Shown piece after piece: positions 52,753-63,155 of a stretch of 64,000 nucleotides of DNA (its first letter is position 1; each line of letters opens with the position of its first letter). The notes below the pieces were generated by a model. The model searched no databases. It saw only the letters and a program-made list of their open reading frames with translations, and was not told the DNA's origin. The stretch spans positions 186,001 to 250,000 of the forward strand of contig JADLAY010000026.1 of NCBI GenBank assembly GCA_020849765.1. Direction: 5' to 3'. Origin of the DNA: Anaerolineae bacterium (GTDB taxonomy: Bacteria; Chloroflexota; Anaerolineae; Aggregatilineales; Phototrophicaceae). A program made the position numbers and the translations under genes.

Positions 52753-53478
52753 TCAGCCCTCGAGCGCCTCGTGACGGCCATAGCGGAGGGGCGGCGTGTC
52801 CGCATCCGGCGCGACCCAGCGCACGCCGTTCGTGATCACGCGCAGCACTTCCGGCTGATAGTAGATCGGGAAGGTCTCGTGGCCGGGCCTGAAGTAGAAG
52901 ATGCGCCCCTTGCCCCGCCGGAAAGTGCAGCCGCTGCGGAAGACCTCGCCGCCCTGGAACCAACTGATGAAGATCAGTTCGTCCGGCTGCGGGATGTCGA
53001 AGCGTTCGCCATACATCTCCGCCATCGGCACTTCGAAGTGATCCGGCAGCCCGGCAGCGATCGGATGACCCGGCTCGACGACCCAGATGCGCTCTTTTTC
53101 GCCGTCGTCACGCCATTTGAGATCGCAGCTCGTGCCCATCAGCCGCCTGAAGATCTTGGAGAAGTGCCCGCTGTGGAGGACGACGAGGCCCATGCCGCCG
53201 AGCACGATGCGCTGGTGTACCTTCTCGACGATGGCATCGCTGACCTCGGCGTGGGCGGCATGGCCCCACCAGGTGAGAACATCGGTCTGGGCGAGCACGT
53301 CGTCAGTCAGGCCGTGTTCCGGCTCGTCGAGCGTGGCCGTGCGCACGTCCATGCCCTGCTCACGCAGATGGTTGGCGATGGGTACGTGCAGCCCCTGCGG
53401 ATAGACTTCGGCGGGTTTGCCGGTGCCGCGCTCGTGGCGATATTCGTTCCAGACGGTGACGTGAAGCTGGTCAGTCAT
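52753..53478 (-). CDS. ThuA-like domain protein
   Basis: The 241-residue protein is a ThuA/trehalose-utilisation-like member of the class I glutamine amidotransferase fold: [12 protein letters not shown] at the start, [14 protein letters not shown] near 86-99, [21 protein letters not shown] near 115-135 and [17 protein letters not shown] near 199-215. Enzymatic function in this family is poorly defined. GAAGG precedes the ATG. It follows the Gfo/Idh gene by 15 bases, a frequent partnership in sugar catabolism clusters. Confidence 0.88.
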   Translation of the reverse strand: MTDQLHVTVWNEYRHERGTGKPAEVYPQGLHVPIANHLREQGMDVRTATLDEPEHGLTDDVLAQTDVLTWWGHAAHAEVSDAIVEKVHQRIVLGGMGLVVLHSGHFSKIFRRLMGTSCDLKWRDDGEKERIWVVEPGHPIAAGLPDHFEVPMAEMYGERFDIPQPDELIFISWFQGGEVFRSGCTFRRGKGRIFYFRPGHETFPIYYQPEVLRVITNGVRWVAPDADTPPLRYGRHEALEG

Positions 53479-53493
53479 GCGGATAATTGCCTT

Positions 53494-54507
53494 CTATTGT
53501 GATGTATCGACGTTGACGCGCGCGCCATCCTGCGCTGCCGAGGCGCGCACCGCATCCCACAGACGCGCCATGCGCAGGCCGATCTCCGGCGGCGACGAAT
53601 TGCTGATTTCCCCGGCGCGGATCTTCAGGAACTGCTCCCAGACGCCGAGCGACGGATCGACCTTGACCTTTTGCAGCCGTCTGCGCCCGGCAGGCTGGAA
53701 GTCGAGCCGCTCGCCCCACTGGCCCGTGCGTAAGATACCCTGCGTGCCGAAGACACGGATGTCCGACTCGCACGATGGAATCGTGTCGCCGCAAGCATTG
53801 ATGGTGACGAGAATGCCGGATTTGGTGCGCGCGACGATGGCGCCGAGGACTTCGACCGCCAGACCACGATTATCGAACCAGGCGGATACGTCGGCGAAAT
53901 CCTCGCCGACCAGATCGGCGACGGTGTTGAGCATGTGCGCGCCCGTATCAAACAGGAAGCCGCCGCCGCTGAGCGCGGGCACCGTGCGCCAGCTCCCGGC
54001 GTGACGCTTCCAATCCTGCCAGACGACGCCGCTCACGTTGAGCACCTGCCCCAGCCGTCCGCCCTGGATCATGCGCACGGCCTCGCGTATCTGCGGCGAG
54101 AGGCTGCCCTGGAAGGCGACAACCAGCAGCCGTCCGGTGCGGTCGCGCGTCTCGATCAAGCTGGCGGCTTCTTCCGCGGTGATGACCATTGGTTTCTCGA
54201 CGATCACATCCAGCCCGGCTTCCAGGCAGCGCTTGACCTGGTCATGATGGCGGGCGTGCGGCGTGACGATGAAGACGGCGTCGATGCGCTGATCGGCCTG
54301 GCTGAGCAGCGTGTCGAGATCGAGCAGATGGGGCGGCGGCAGCACGCCAAACGCTGTGAATTCTGCGGCGGCCTGGCTGTAGACCGCCTCATCCGGCTCG
54401 CAAATGGCGACGATGCGCGAGGTCTGCGGCTGCTGCAGGATCAACCGCATGTGATGGCGCGCCCAGGAGCCGCCGCCGACAAAGGCGACGTTGGTAATCT
54501 CTGGCAT
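53494..54507 (-). CDS. Gfo/Idh/MocA-family oxidoreductase
   Basis: The 337-residue NAD(P)-dependent sugar or inositol dehydrogenase-like protein has a Rossmann start (VAFVGGGSWARHHMRLILQQ), FIVTPHARHHDQVKRCLEAG, the conserved catalytic-lysine motif VIVEKPM near 99-105, and a C-terminal domain with FDTGAHMLNTVADLVG. The substrate is unknown. It is the first gene of a two-gene operon with ThuA, transcribed away from the BenE gene. Confidence 0.9.
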   Translation of the reverse strand: MPEITNVAFVGGGSWARHHMRLILQQPQTSRIVAICEPDEAVYSQAAAEFTAFGVLPPPHLLDLDTLLSQADQRIDAVFIVTPHARHHDQVKRCLEAGLDVIVEKPMVITAEEAASLIETRDRTGRLLVVAFQGSLSPQIREAVRMIQGGRLGQVLNVSGVVWQDWKRHAGSWRTVPALSGGGFLFDTGAHMLNTVADLVGEDFADVSAWFDNRGLAVEVLGAIVARTKSGILVTINACGDTIPSCESDIRVFGTQGILRTGQWGERLDFQPAGRRRLQKVKVDPSLGVWEQFLKIRAGEISNSSPPEIGLRMARLWDAVRASAAQDGARVNVDTSQ

Positions 54508-54634
54508 CGGAAGGCTTGCTCTTTCTCCGGTAGGCGTTCAAAAGCGTCCATGATGACGCCCGAAGCATAACACGCGACACAAGACGGGGGACATGGCATA
54601 ATGACCCATCTTTGCCGCTCACAGGGTGAACTCC

Positions 54635-55843
54635 ATGGCGCTTGTCCCTCCGCAAACCACCGTCTGGAAGAACATTCGCGATCTCCCCGGTACATTCTCG
54701 TTGGCATCTCTGGTGGCAGGATTCGTGATCACGCTGGTCGGCTTCACCGGGCCGATGCTTATCATCATCCAGGCGGCGCAGGCGGGCGGCCTGAGCGACG
54801 GCCAGACAGCCTCCTGGTTGTGGTCGGTCACCGTCGGTTACGGCGTGACGACGATCTTTCTCTCGCTGCTGTTTCGGCAGCCGATCCTATCGCCGTTCAA
54901 CACCGCGGGGGCGGCGCTGCTGGTCACCAGCCTGACGCAGATGCCCTACGCGCAGGCCATCGGCGCCTACATGGTCGCGGCGCTGTGCATCGTCGCGCTT
55001 GGCATCAGCGGCTTGTTCGGACGGGTGATGGCACTGGTGCCACAGCGCATCTTCATGGCAATGCTGGCGGGTGTGCTGCTCCGCTTCGGCATCGACATCT
55101 TCGTCCAACTGCCGCAAAGCCCGGCCATGGTCATCATCATGATCGCGGTCTACTTCGCCCTTAAACGCCTCCGCTTCGTCGCGCCGACGTTGGGGGCATT
55201 GCTCGCGGGCGGGATCGTCGCCGCGCTGACGACCGGCCTGACCTTCGAGGCGGTCTCGCTGCAACTGACGCTGCCGCAGTACACCGCCCCGGAATTCTCA
55301 GCCCAGGCCATCCTGACGCTGTCGCTGCCGCTGGTTGCGCTGTCGTTGAGCAGCCAGTACGCGCCGGGGCAGGCCGTGCTGCGCGCATCCGGTTATCTGC
55401 CGCCGATCAACGCGATCCTGGTCATCATCGGCACGGCCTCTGTGCTGCTGGCGCCGTTTGGCGGGCATGGTCTGGCGCTGGGCGCGCTGACCGCCGCCAT
55501 CGTCACCGGGCCGGAAGCGCACCCTGACCCGCACAAACGTTACGGCGCCGCCGTGATTGCCGCCTTCTTCCACATGGCATTCGGGTTCTTCACCGCTACC
55601 GTGCTGCAACTGTTCAGTTCGCTGCCGCGCGCGTTGATCGCCACCGTCGCCGGGCTGGCATTGAGCGGCATCATCGCCACGTCGCTGGCGGGTGCGCTGT
55701 CCGAGCAGAGCGAACGCGACGCGGCGACCATCGCTTTCTTGTGCACGGCGGCGAATTTCACCTTCCTGGGGATCGGCTCGCCGTTCTGGGGCCTGGTCGC
55801 CGGTGTCGTTGTCGACCTCTTGATGCGCAGGCGCGCGGCCTGA
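54635..55843 (+). CDS. benE: BenE-family transporter (benzoate/H+ symporter-like)
   Basis: The 402-residue membrane protein has about 12 helices and BenE/nucleobase-symporter-like motifs: GFTGPMLIIIQAAQAGGLS near 38-56, RQPILSPFNTAGAALL near 80-95, LSLSSQYAPGQAVLRASG near 235-252 and APFGGHGLALGALTAAI near 273-289. Family members carry aromatic acids, but no aromatic pathway genes are nearby, so the substrate is open. ATG at 54635 is preferred over GTG at 54626. It ends one base before the converging hypothetical gene. Confidence 0.88.
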   Translation: MALVPPQTTVWKNIRDLPGTFSLASLVAGFVITLVGFTGPMLIIIQAAQAGGLSDGQTASWLWSVTVGYGVTTIFLSLLFRQPILSPFNTAGAALLVTSLTQMPYAQAIGAYMVAALCIVALGISGLFGRVMALVPQRIFMAMLAGVLLRFGIDIFVQLPQSPAMVIIMIAVYFALKRLRFVAPTLGALLAGGIVAALTTGLTFEAVSLQLTLPQYTAPEFSAQAILTLSLPLVALSLSSQYAPGQAVLRASGYLPPINAILVIIGTASVLLAPFGGHGLALGALTAAIVTGPEAHPDPHKRYGAAVIAAFFHMAFGFFTATVLQLFSSLPRALIATVAGLALSGIIATSLAGALSEQSERDAATIAFLCTAANFTFLGIGSPFWGLVAGVVVDLLMRRRAA

Positions 55844-56467
55844 TCAGCGGCAGGCGCCCCAGCGCGGTGTCTGGTAGGCCTGAGCATCGTCCGCCGGTTG
55901 GACGCCATAACGCAGGCGCACGGGCGCACTCCAGAAGCCGTCGAGACGCGTCGGGCACAGCACGTCGAACTCGACCAGCAGATCATAGGCTTTGTAGTAC
56001 ATGCGCTGGAAAATGCGCTCGGCGGTCAGTTCGACGTACCAGACGTAGCCGCCGCTCGGCGTGCCGAGCCGCAACCACAGATCGCCAAACGGCAGATGCG
56101 TTGTGACTTGCATCCATTCCACACGGCCATTGTCGACCCAGAGGGCCGCCTCCTCGTCGCCGTCGATGTAGGTGGGCTGTTCGCCGCTCCAGCGCCAGAT
56201 CAGATAGCCGGAGTCGACGGTGATGCTGCGCGAAAGCTGGTAATCCGCCACCCACGGATGATCGTTGAGGATGCGCCCGGCCTCGTCGAGGCTGGTGACG
56301 CCGGGGATGATGCCGAGCGCGCAGGGCAGCGCGCAATTGTCCGCGTCCGGCAGCAGCGTATCGAGATCGCCGGTCTCGTGAGGCAGCAATTGAACGCCAG
56401 CAACGAGCAGAGCAAAGACGAGCACGAGCAGGAGGAACAGACGGCGGATGACACGCATACGGCGCAT
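55844..56467 (-). CDS. Membrane-anchored hypothetical protein
   Basis: The 207-residue protein has one N-terminal hydrophobic helix (about 8-27) that acts as signal anchor, then an extracytoplasmic domain with cysteines in [19 protein letters not shown], a second Cys near 170 and one near the end (RWGACR). Similar short lipoprotein-like or anchored proteins with a CxxPC-like pair are common in Chloroflexota. No function recognised. Its stop abuts the BenE stop. Confidence 0.7.
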   Translation of the reverse strand: MRRMRVIRRLFLLLVLVFALLVAGVQLLPHETGDLDTLLPDADNCALPCALGIIPGVTSLDEAGRILNDHPWVADYQLSRSITVDSGYLIWRWSGEQPTYIDGDEEAALWVDNGRVEWMQVTTHLPFGDLWLRLGTPSGGYVWYVELTAERIFQRMYYKAYDLLVEFDVLCPTRLDGFWSAPVRLRYGVQPADDAQAYQTPRWGACR

Positions 56468-56590
56468 TATACGCCATCCGTCAGGGCCTCAGGATGGTCA
56501 CCCGGTGCATTCAAAGTGCACAGCTTTTCATACACCTTGCGCCGTGCCGATCTACAATGGGGACAAACGCCTACGTTGATGGAGAACATT

Positions 56591-57763
<1,173 letters not shown>

Positions 57764-57778
57764 GTGGCAGCACAATCC

Positions 57779-58780
57779 ATGTCGGCATTCCTGATTACCG
57801 GTGCAAACGGCGAAATCGGTCAGGCGCTCATCCGTCATCTGCACGACGGCGCGCCTGAGAAACCCATCATCACACTCGATCTGAAACCGCCCGTCGAGGC
57901 GATCGCACCGCTGGTGACGATCGCGCTGACCGGCGACGTGACCGACCCGGACGTGTGCAGTGAGGCGGCGCACGCGCACAAGGTCGATACGATCTTCCAT
58001 CTGGCGGCGCTCCTCTCGACGCGCTGCGAGCAAGACCCGGAACTGTGCCATCACGTCAACGTCGACGGCACGCTCAACATGCTGCGGCTGGCGCGGTCGC
58101 TGGGGACCGCTCATGGCCGCGTGACCTTCGTCTTCCCAAGCTCGATCGCCGTCTACGGGCTGCCGGTCGGCCACGCGACCAGCGCGCCGATCCGCGAGGA
58201 CGAACACCTGGCGCCGACGACGATGTACGGCATCAACAAGCTCTACTGCGAGCATCTGGGCCGTTATTACGCGCGCTTCTATCACCAGGAGGCGAATTCG
58301 TCGGTCGATTTCCGCGCGCTGCGCTTCCCCGGCATCATCAGCGCGCAAACGCTGCCGACCGGCGGCACGACGGACTACGCCTCCGAGATGATCCACGCCG
58401 CGGTGCAGGGCAAACCATACGCGACGTTCGTGCAGGAGGAAACGACGCTGCCGTTCATGATGATGCCGGACGCGGTGCGAGCGCTGCTCATGCTGGCGCA
58501 AGCGCCCGCGGATCGACTGACGCGGACGGCCTACAACGTCAACGGTTTCTCGATTTCGGCGGCGCAAATCGCGGCGTTGGTGGCGCGCCACTTCCCGGCC
58601 AGCCAGGTCAGCTTTGCGCCGAACCCCGTGCGCCAGCGGATCGTCGATAGCTGGCCGAACGAGCTGGACGACAGCCGTGCGCAGACCGATTGGGACTGGT
58701 CACCGGCGTTCGACGTCGAGTCGGCGTTTGCGGATTATCTGATTCCGGGCATCTGCGCGCATTATGGGGTCGAAACTTAG
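57779..58780 (+). CDS. tdh: L-threonine 3-dehydrogenase, SDR type
   Basis: The 333-residue protein is an extended short-chain dehydrogenase with ITGANGEIGQALI at the start, SSIAVYG, the catalytic MYGINKLYCEHLGRYY (Tyr and Lys), and the signature of UDP-galactose-epimerase-like threonine dehydrogenases: LRFPGIISAQTLPTGGTTDY and LPFMMMPDAVRALLMLAQAP. These match the animal and Flavobacterium-type Tdh, not the zinc alcohol-dehydrogenase type. Pairing with kbl, 15 bases upstream, supports threonine to glycine plus acetyl-CoA. Confidence 0.9.
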   Translation: MSAFLITGANGEIGQALIRHLHDGAPEKPIITLDLKPPVEAIAPLVTIALTGDVTDPDVCSEAAHAHKVDTIFHLAALLSTRCEQDPELCHHVNVDGTLNMLRLARSLGTAHGRVTFVFPSSIAVYGLPVGHATSAPIREDEHLAPTTMYGINKLYCEHLGRYYARFYHQEANSSVDFRALRFPGIISAQTLPTGGTTDYASEMIHAAVQGKPYATFVQEETTLPFMMMPDAVRALLMLAQAPADRLTRTAYNVNGFSISAAQIAALVARHFPASQVSFAPNPVRQRIVDSWPNELDDSRAQTDWDWSPAFDVESAFADYLIPGICAHYGVET

Positions 58781-58798
58781 TTTGGGAGGGCGCGGCTG

Positions 58799-59707
58799 AT
58801 GAGACGATCCTGGTCGTGGTACGTCGTGGCCGGATTCTTGCTCTGCCTGGCGGCGTCGCCGCTGGCCGCGCAAGACGCGCCGGTTCTGGAAGCGCACACG
58901 CTCGAACGCGAGGGCAGCGCCCTCCATTACTGGCTGACCGGCCCGGAGGATGCGCCCCTGATCGTCTTCACACACGACGCCGGGCTGGATTACCACACGT
59001 TCGATCCGCAGATCGACGTGGTGGCCCAGGAGTATCGCGTCCTCGTCTGGGACGTGCGCGGGCATGGGCAGTCACAGCCGATGGGCGATGGCTTCACCAT
59101 CAGCAGTGCCGCGGACGACTTGCTCGCGATCCTGGACGAAGTCGGCGCTGAACAAGTCGTGCTCGTCGGCCTGTCCATGGGCAGCTACATCAGCCAGGAA
59201 CTGATCTACCAGCATCCCGAACGCGCCCTGGCGCTGGTCAGCATCGGCGGCACGCCCTTGATCGGCAACTATAGCTTCGGCGATATGGTCGGCCTGCGCG
59301 CGAGCACCGCGGCGATCGACGTCCTCGATTACACCGGGTTTCGCGGCCTGGCGGCGGATACCTCGTCGATCGTGCAAGACGTGCGCGATTACGCCTTCGC
59401 CGCGATGGAACAGATCAAGCGCGAGGATTTCCGCACCGTGATGAGCGCGATCGCGGACTCACTGCGCGGCGAAGAGGGTTATAACATCCCCGTGCCGACG
59501 CTGATCGTTTATGGCGAGCACGACGACCTGGGGCCGATCAAGTCGATGACGCCGGGCTGGGCCGAACGCGATGCCGACGGCATCTATTATGTCGTTCCAG
59601 ATGCCGGGCATATGGCCAATCGGGACAACCCGGAAGCCTTCAATCCGATCCTGCTCGACTTTTTGCACGGCGTCATACCGGCCGCCGCAGTGACCGAAAG
59701 CGAATAG
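58799..59707 (+). CDS. Secreted alpha/beta hydrolase
   Basis: The 302-residue protein has a signal peptide (RRSWSWYVVAGFLLCLAASP, cleavage after LAA near 23) and an alpha/beta-hydrolase domain with VWDVRGHGQSQP near 84-95, nucleophile elbow GLSMGSYIS near 121-129, the acid in VYGEHDDLGP and the His in PDAGHMANRDNPEAF. GGGAGGG precedes ATG at 58799. Substrate is unknown; it could be a lactonase or esterase. It follows tdh by 18 bases and may be in that operon. Confidence 0.88.
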   Translation: MRRSWSWYVVAGFLLCLAASPLAAQDAPVLEAHTLEREGSALHYWLTGPEDAPLIVFTHDAGLDYHTFDPQIDVVAQEYRVLVWDVRGHGQSQPMGDGFTISSAADDLLAILDEVGAEQVVLVGLSMGSYISQELIYQHPERALALVSIGGTPLIGNYSFGDMVGLRASTAAIDVLDYTGFRGLAADTSSIVQDVRDYAFAAMEQIKREDFRTVMSAIADSLRGEEGYNIPVPTLIVYGEHDDLGPIKSMTPGWAERDADGIYYVVPDAGHMANRDNPEAFNPILLDFLHGVIPAAAVTESE

Positions 59708-59724
59708 CAACCGCGATTGCGTCG

Positions 59725-61107
59725 CTACAGGTCATTGACGAGCTGGCGGAAGTGCTCACCGCGGGCGGCGAAATCGGGGTAGGCATCGAAGCTGGTGCCC
59801 CCTGGCGAGAGCAGCACGACGTCGCCCGCCTCGGCCATCTCATGCGCCAGCGCGACCGCACCCTCGAGATCGTCGGCGCGAACGACGGTCTCCGGCTGGC
59901 CCATCTGTGCCGCAGAACGCTCGACAATATCGGCGACGGACTTATCGCCCGGCTTGCCAAAGGCGATGATGCGGCGCGCTTTCGCCAGCGCCAGTGTCAT
60001 CACCTCTTCCCAGGGAAGATCCTTGTCCTTGCCGCCCAGCAACAGGATGAGCGGTTCGTCGAAGCTGCGCAGCTCGGCGACAACGCGTTCCGGCGCGGTG
60101 GCAATGCTGTCGTTGATATAGGTCACGCCGTCGAGCACGCGCACGATCTCCAGGCGATGGACGACGCCGCGGAAAGCCCGGATCGCTTCGAGCATCGCGT
60201 CCGGCGGGCAGCCGGCAGCGCCCGTGATGGCGCAGGCGGCCAGGGCGTTGAGCAGGTTGTGATCGCCGCGCAGTTGCAGATCGCCCCGTTCGGCGAAGAT
60301 ACGCACATCGCCATCCGGGCTGGACGCACCCGCCAGCGCCATCCGTGAGCCGATCAAGAAGGCGCCGTCGCTCACGATCTCGTTGGCGCTGAACCAGGCG
60401 ACACGGCCCGGCGCGCGCGATTCCAGGGCGCGGCTGTTGTAATCGTCGCGTCCGAGGATGGCGATGTCGCGCGCCTTCTGGTGGTCGATCAAATGCGCCT
60501 TGGCCTCGATGTACGCCTCCATCGTGCCATGGCGATCGAGATGATTGGGCGTCACGTTGAGGATGGCGCCGAACTGCGGACTGGTCGTCATCAGTTCGAG
60601 TTGAAAGCTGCTCAACTCCATGACGACCCGGTGATCGGGCTGGATTTGTGGCAGCACGTCGAGCAGCACATCGCCAATGTTGCCGCCGACCCAGGTCGTG
60701 TAACCTGCGCGCTTGACGATCTCGCCGGTCAGTGTGGTCGTGGTCGTCTTGCCCGCACTGCCGGTGATGCCGAGCACCGGCGCCGGGCAGCGCTCCAGGA
60801 AGAGCTGCGCGTCGTTGGTCAGCGGCACGCGGCGCAGCAGCGCGCTCTGAATCGCGGGCAGTTCCAGCGGCACGCCGCCGGACACGCAGAGGAGTTCGAC
60901 GCCGTCGAGGAAATTCTCCGGCTGGCCGCCGAGCATGAATTCGACGCCAGGGTAGTCGTCGGGGTTGAGGTTGAGCTGGGCGGCGCTCTTGTCGTCGCTG
61001 ACGCGCACCTGCGCGCCAATCGTGGGCAGCCAGCGGGCCAGGGCCCGGCCCTGACGCGCAAACCCAAGGATGGCGACGCGTTTGTTATGGAGCGGATCGG
61101 GTTGCAT
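59725..61107 (-). CDS. murD: UDP-N-acetylmuramoyl-L-alanine--D-glutamate ligase
   Basis: This cytosolic ATP-dependent ligase adds D-Glu to UDP-MurNAc-L-Ala in peptidoglycan synthesis. The 460-residue protein has a Rossmann-type N domain (VAILGFARQGRALARWL), the ATP loop GITGSAGKTTTT near 115-126, NVTPNHLDRHGTMEAY near 185-200, a central HNLLNALAAC segment, and the C-terminal TYINDSIATAPERVVA and LLLGGKDKDLPW. It is not in a mur cluster here, and diverges from gpmA. Confidence 0.94.
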   Translation of the reverse strand: MQPDPLHNKRVAILGFARQGRALARWLPTIGAQVRVSDDKSAAQLNLNPDDYPGVEFMLGGQPENFLDGVELLCVSGGVPLELPAIQSALLRRVPLTNDAQLFLERCPAPVLGITGSAGKTTTTTLTGEIVKRAGYTTWVGGNIGDVLLDVLPQIQPDHRVVMELSSFQLELMTTSPQFGAILNVTPNHLDRHGTMEAYIEAKAHLIDHQKARDIAILGRDDYNSRALESRAPGRVAWFSANEIVSDGAFLIGSRMALAGASSPDGDVRIFAERGDLQLRGDHNLLNALAACAITGAAGCPPDAMLEAIRAFRGVVHRLEIVRVLDGVTYINDSIATAPERVVAELRSFDEPLILLLGGKDKDLPWEEVMTLALAKARRIIAFGKPGDKSVADIVERSAAQMGQPETVVRADDLEGAVALAHEMAEAGDVVLLSPGGTSFDAYPDFAARGEHFRQLVNDL

Positions 61108-61282
61108 CGTGAGATTCGCTCTGTATGAACATTCCCATTAAGGCGAAGCAGGCACAATCATAGCGCCGAACGCCCGCCGCCGAAAGCGGCTCGGCCGGTT
61201 GATGTCCATCGCCAAGCCACCCAAAAACCGGTATCCTTGTGACGATATCCAATCGACGAAGAGTACGCTCACAGGAGAACCT

Positions 61283-62029
61283 ATGTACAAGCTCGTCCTA
61301 CTTCGGCATGGTGAAAGTGCATGGAACAAAGAAAACCGCTTTACGGGCTGGACCGACGTTGATCTCTCAGCAAAGGGAGAATCCGAAGCCCGGCAAGCAG
61401 GCGTCGTACTGAAAGCAGAGGGTTACACGTTCGACATCGCTTACACCAGCGTCTTGAAACGTGCCATCCGTACCCTCTGGTTCGCCCTCGAACAGATGGA
61501 TCTGTGCTGGATTCCGGTCACCAAAAACTGGCGCCTGAACGAACGCCACTATGGCGATCTCCAGGGTTACAACAAAGCCGAAATGGCACAAAAAGTCGGG
61601 GAAGAACAGGTTCACATCTGGCGCAGAAGCTTTGACGTGCCGCCTCCGGCGCTCGAAGCCTCTGACCCGCGTTTTCCGGGCAGCGACCCCCGCTACCAAG
61701 ATCTGACGGCCGAGGAACTGCCGCTGACCGAATCCCTGAAGGATACGATCGCGCGTGTGCTGCCCTACTGGCACGATCACATCGCGCCGAGCATCAAGTC
61801 CGGCAAGAAGGTACTGATCGCCGCTCACGGCAACTCGCTGCGCGCCCTGGTCAAATACCTGGACGACATGAGTGAGACCGACATCATCGAGCTGAACATC
61901 CCCACCGGCGTGCCGCTGGTCTATGAACTGGATGAAGACCTGAAACCGATCACACACTACTATCTGGGTGACCAGGAAGCGATCAAAGCCGCGGCCAACG
62001 CCGTCGCCAACCAGTCCAAAGCGAAGTAA
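61283..62029 (+). CDS. gpmA: 2,3-bisphosphoglycerate-dependent phosphoglycerate mutase
   Basis: This glycolytic enzyme interconverts 3- and 2-phosphoglycerate. The 248-residue protein begins [20 protein letters not shown] with the phospho-His motif, followed by [18 protein letters not shown] near 86-103, and [19 protein letters not shown] near 180-198 with the second catalytic His. ATG at 61283 has CAGGAGAACCT upstream. Length is normal for the dPGM form. Confidence 0.95.
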   Translation: MYKLVLLRHGESAWNKENRFTGWTDVDLSAKGESEARQAGVVLKAEGYTFDIAYTSVLKRAIRTLWFALEQMDLCWIPVTKNWRLNERHYGDLQGYNKAEMAQKVGEEQVHIWRRSFDVPPPALEASDPRFPGSDPRYQDLTAEELPLTESLKDTIARVLPYWHDHIAPSIKSGKKVLIAAHGNSLRALVKYLDDMSETDIIELNIPTGVPLVYELDEDLKPITHYYLGDQEAIKAAANAVANQSKAK

Positions 62030-62040
62030 GCCCTTCGCGG

Positions 62041-62859
62041 TCAATCCCCAGCAGGCACATTCTGCGTGTAGCGTGCCAGCCGCCGACGGACGGCTGGCGG
62101 TACGCGCTGGCTGCTCTCGCTCGCCATGACGAGCGTCATCCCCAGCGACACAAGCGTATTGGTCACCAGGAAGAACAAGCCTTCTTCCAACGGCAGCTTG
62201 CCTTTGATCAGGTCGACGCTGACGGTTTTCTCCGGGTTGATCTTCCAGGTGCCGGATTCGATGGCCAGCGAGTCGGACAGTCCCAAGTACAGTGTTGTCG
62301 GGATGATGCCGAGCGCGACCAGGCGCCGGTGCTGCCACAAAAGATCGCCGCCGAAGGCCGCCTGGAACATGATCGGCAGCAGCGCCCACGACAGCGTCAG
62401 CGAGAGATAGCGCCGGGTCTGCGGGCCACGCACGAGATTCCAGACGGACGCCGCCCAGATCAGACCGATCGCAGCGGTCATGCCCGCGCGGATCAGGCGC
62501 GGATGCCGCGGTTTGCGCGTCTCCGGCGGCAGATGCTTCGCCAGCCAGATCATCCACGAGCCGGTGAGCAGCGTTTGCAGGACGAAGAAGGTGTACTCTT
62601 CAATCGGCACCCAGCCGAGCAGGAAGCCGGTCACGAGTTTGCGGTCGTACCACCAGACGCGCGTCGCGACGAGGTAGTTATCCCACGGCGTGGTGTAGGC
62701 GACGGCGACCGCGACGTGCCCGGCGGCGGCGACTTCGGGTTTCATGCCCCGGAACGGCGCTGGCATGCGCCTGCCACGGGCATGATCGCGCCAGTTGAGA
62801 AAGAGAAGAGCGGCCAGCGGTGGCACCACGAAACGCGCCAGGAAACCGAAGTATTTCAT
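62041..62859 (-). CDS. Fused lycopene cyclase (CrtYc-CrtYd type)
   Basis: The 272-residue membrane protein has about seven helices and two copies of the heterodimeric lycopene cyclase domain. The first half holds TTPWDNYLVATRVWWY and GWVPIEEYTFFVLQTLLTGS; the second holds GTWKINPEKTVSV and GKLPLEEGLFFLVTNTLVSLG, each with the PxEE catalytic motif. Such fused proteins cyclise lycopene ends. ATG at 62859 aligns with the family; the frame extends upstream. No other carotenoid gene is in the window. It converges on gpmA with an 11-base gap. Confidence 0.88.
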   Translation of the reverse strand: MKYFGFLARFVVPPLAALLFLNWRDHARGRRMPAPFRGMKPEVAAAGHVAVAVAYTTPWDNYLVATRVWWYDRKLVTGFLLGWVPIEEYTFFVLQTLLTGSWMIWLAKHLPPETRKPRHPRLIRAGMTAAIGLIWAASVWNLVRGPQTRRYLSLTLSWALLPIMFQAAFGGDLLWQHRRLVALGIIPTTLYLGLSDSLAIESGTWKINPEKTVSVDLIKGKLPLEEGLFFLVTNTLVSLGMTLVMASESSQRVPPAVRRRLARYTQNVPAGD

Positions 62860-63155
62860 ATCTGAGATGTGTATCTGCGAACAGCCACGAGTCGCCAAGT
62901 AAGCGACGATAGGATAAGCATGTCGCCATCATAGCGCACGACATTGGGGAATGGCGCAAGATCTCAGCGAGTGTTCATTTCGCGTGTGATCGTTTACATT
63001 ATTCACAAGCCCGCAAGTTTACGAGCCGACGAGACTACGAACTCTTTAAGACTTTGCACAAAATTATGGCTTTATCATTAGAGTCAACTTCGTCAGTGAC
63101 ACAAACCGTTGTCGCATCGCTAAGCCCCGTATGCAGGAGCGGAGAACACGTTAGC
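62860..63155. other. AT-rich regulatory region upstream of the REC-kinase gene
   Basis: This 296-base gap separates the divergent cyclase and REC-kinase genes and should hold both promoters. TTGCAC (63054-63059) and ATTAGA (63077-63082) with 17-base spacing is a weak candidate for the kinase gene. A GAGTC site lies at 63081-63085. No gene is seen. Confidence 0.4.

Noticed and set aside
55898..56590. N-terminal extension of kbl by about 230 codons
   Set aside because: The extension is opposite a signal-anchored minus-strand gene, and the ATG at 56591 has a ribosome site and matches normal kbl length.
57779..58780. UDP-glucose 4-epimerase (galE) for the gal genes
   Set aside because: The GGTTDY and LPFMMMPDA segments and linkage to kbl indicate SDR-type threonine dehydrogenase.
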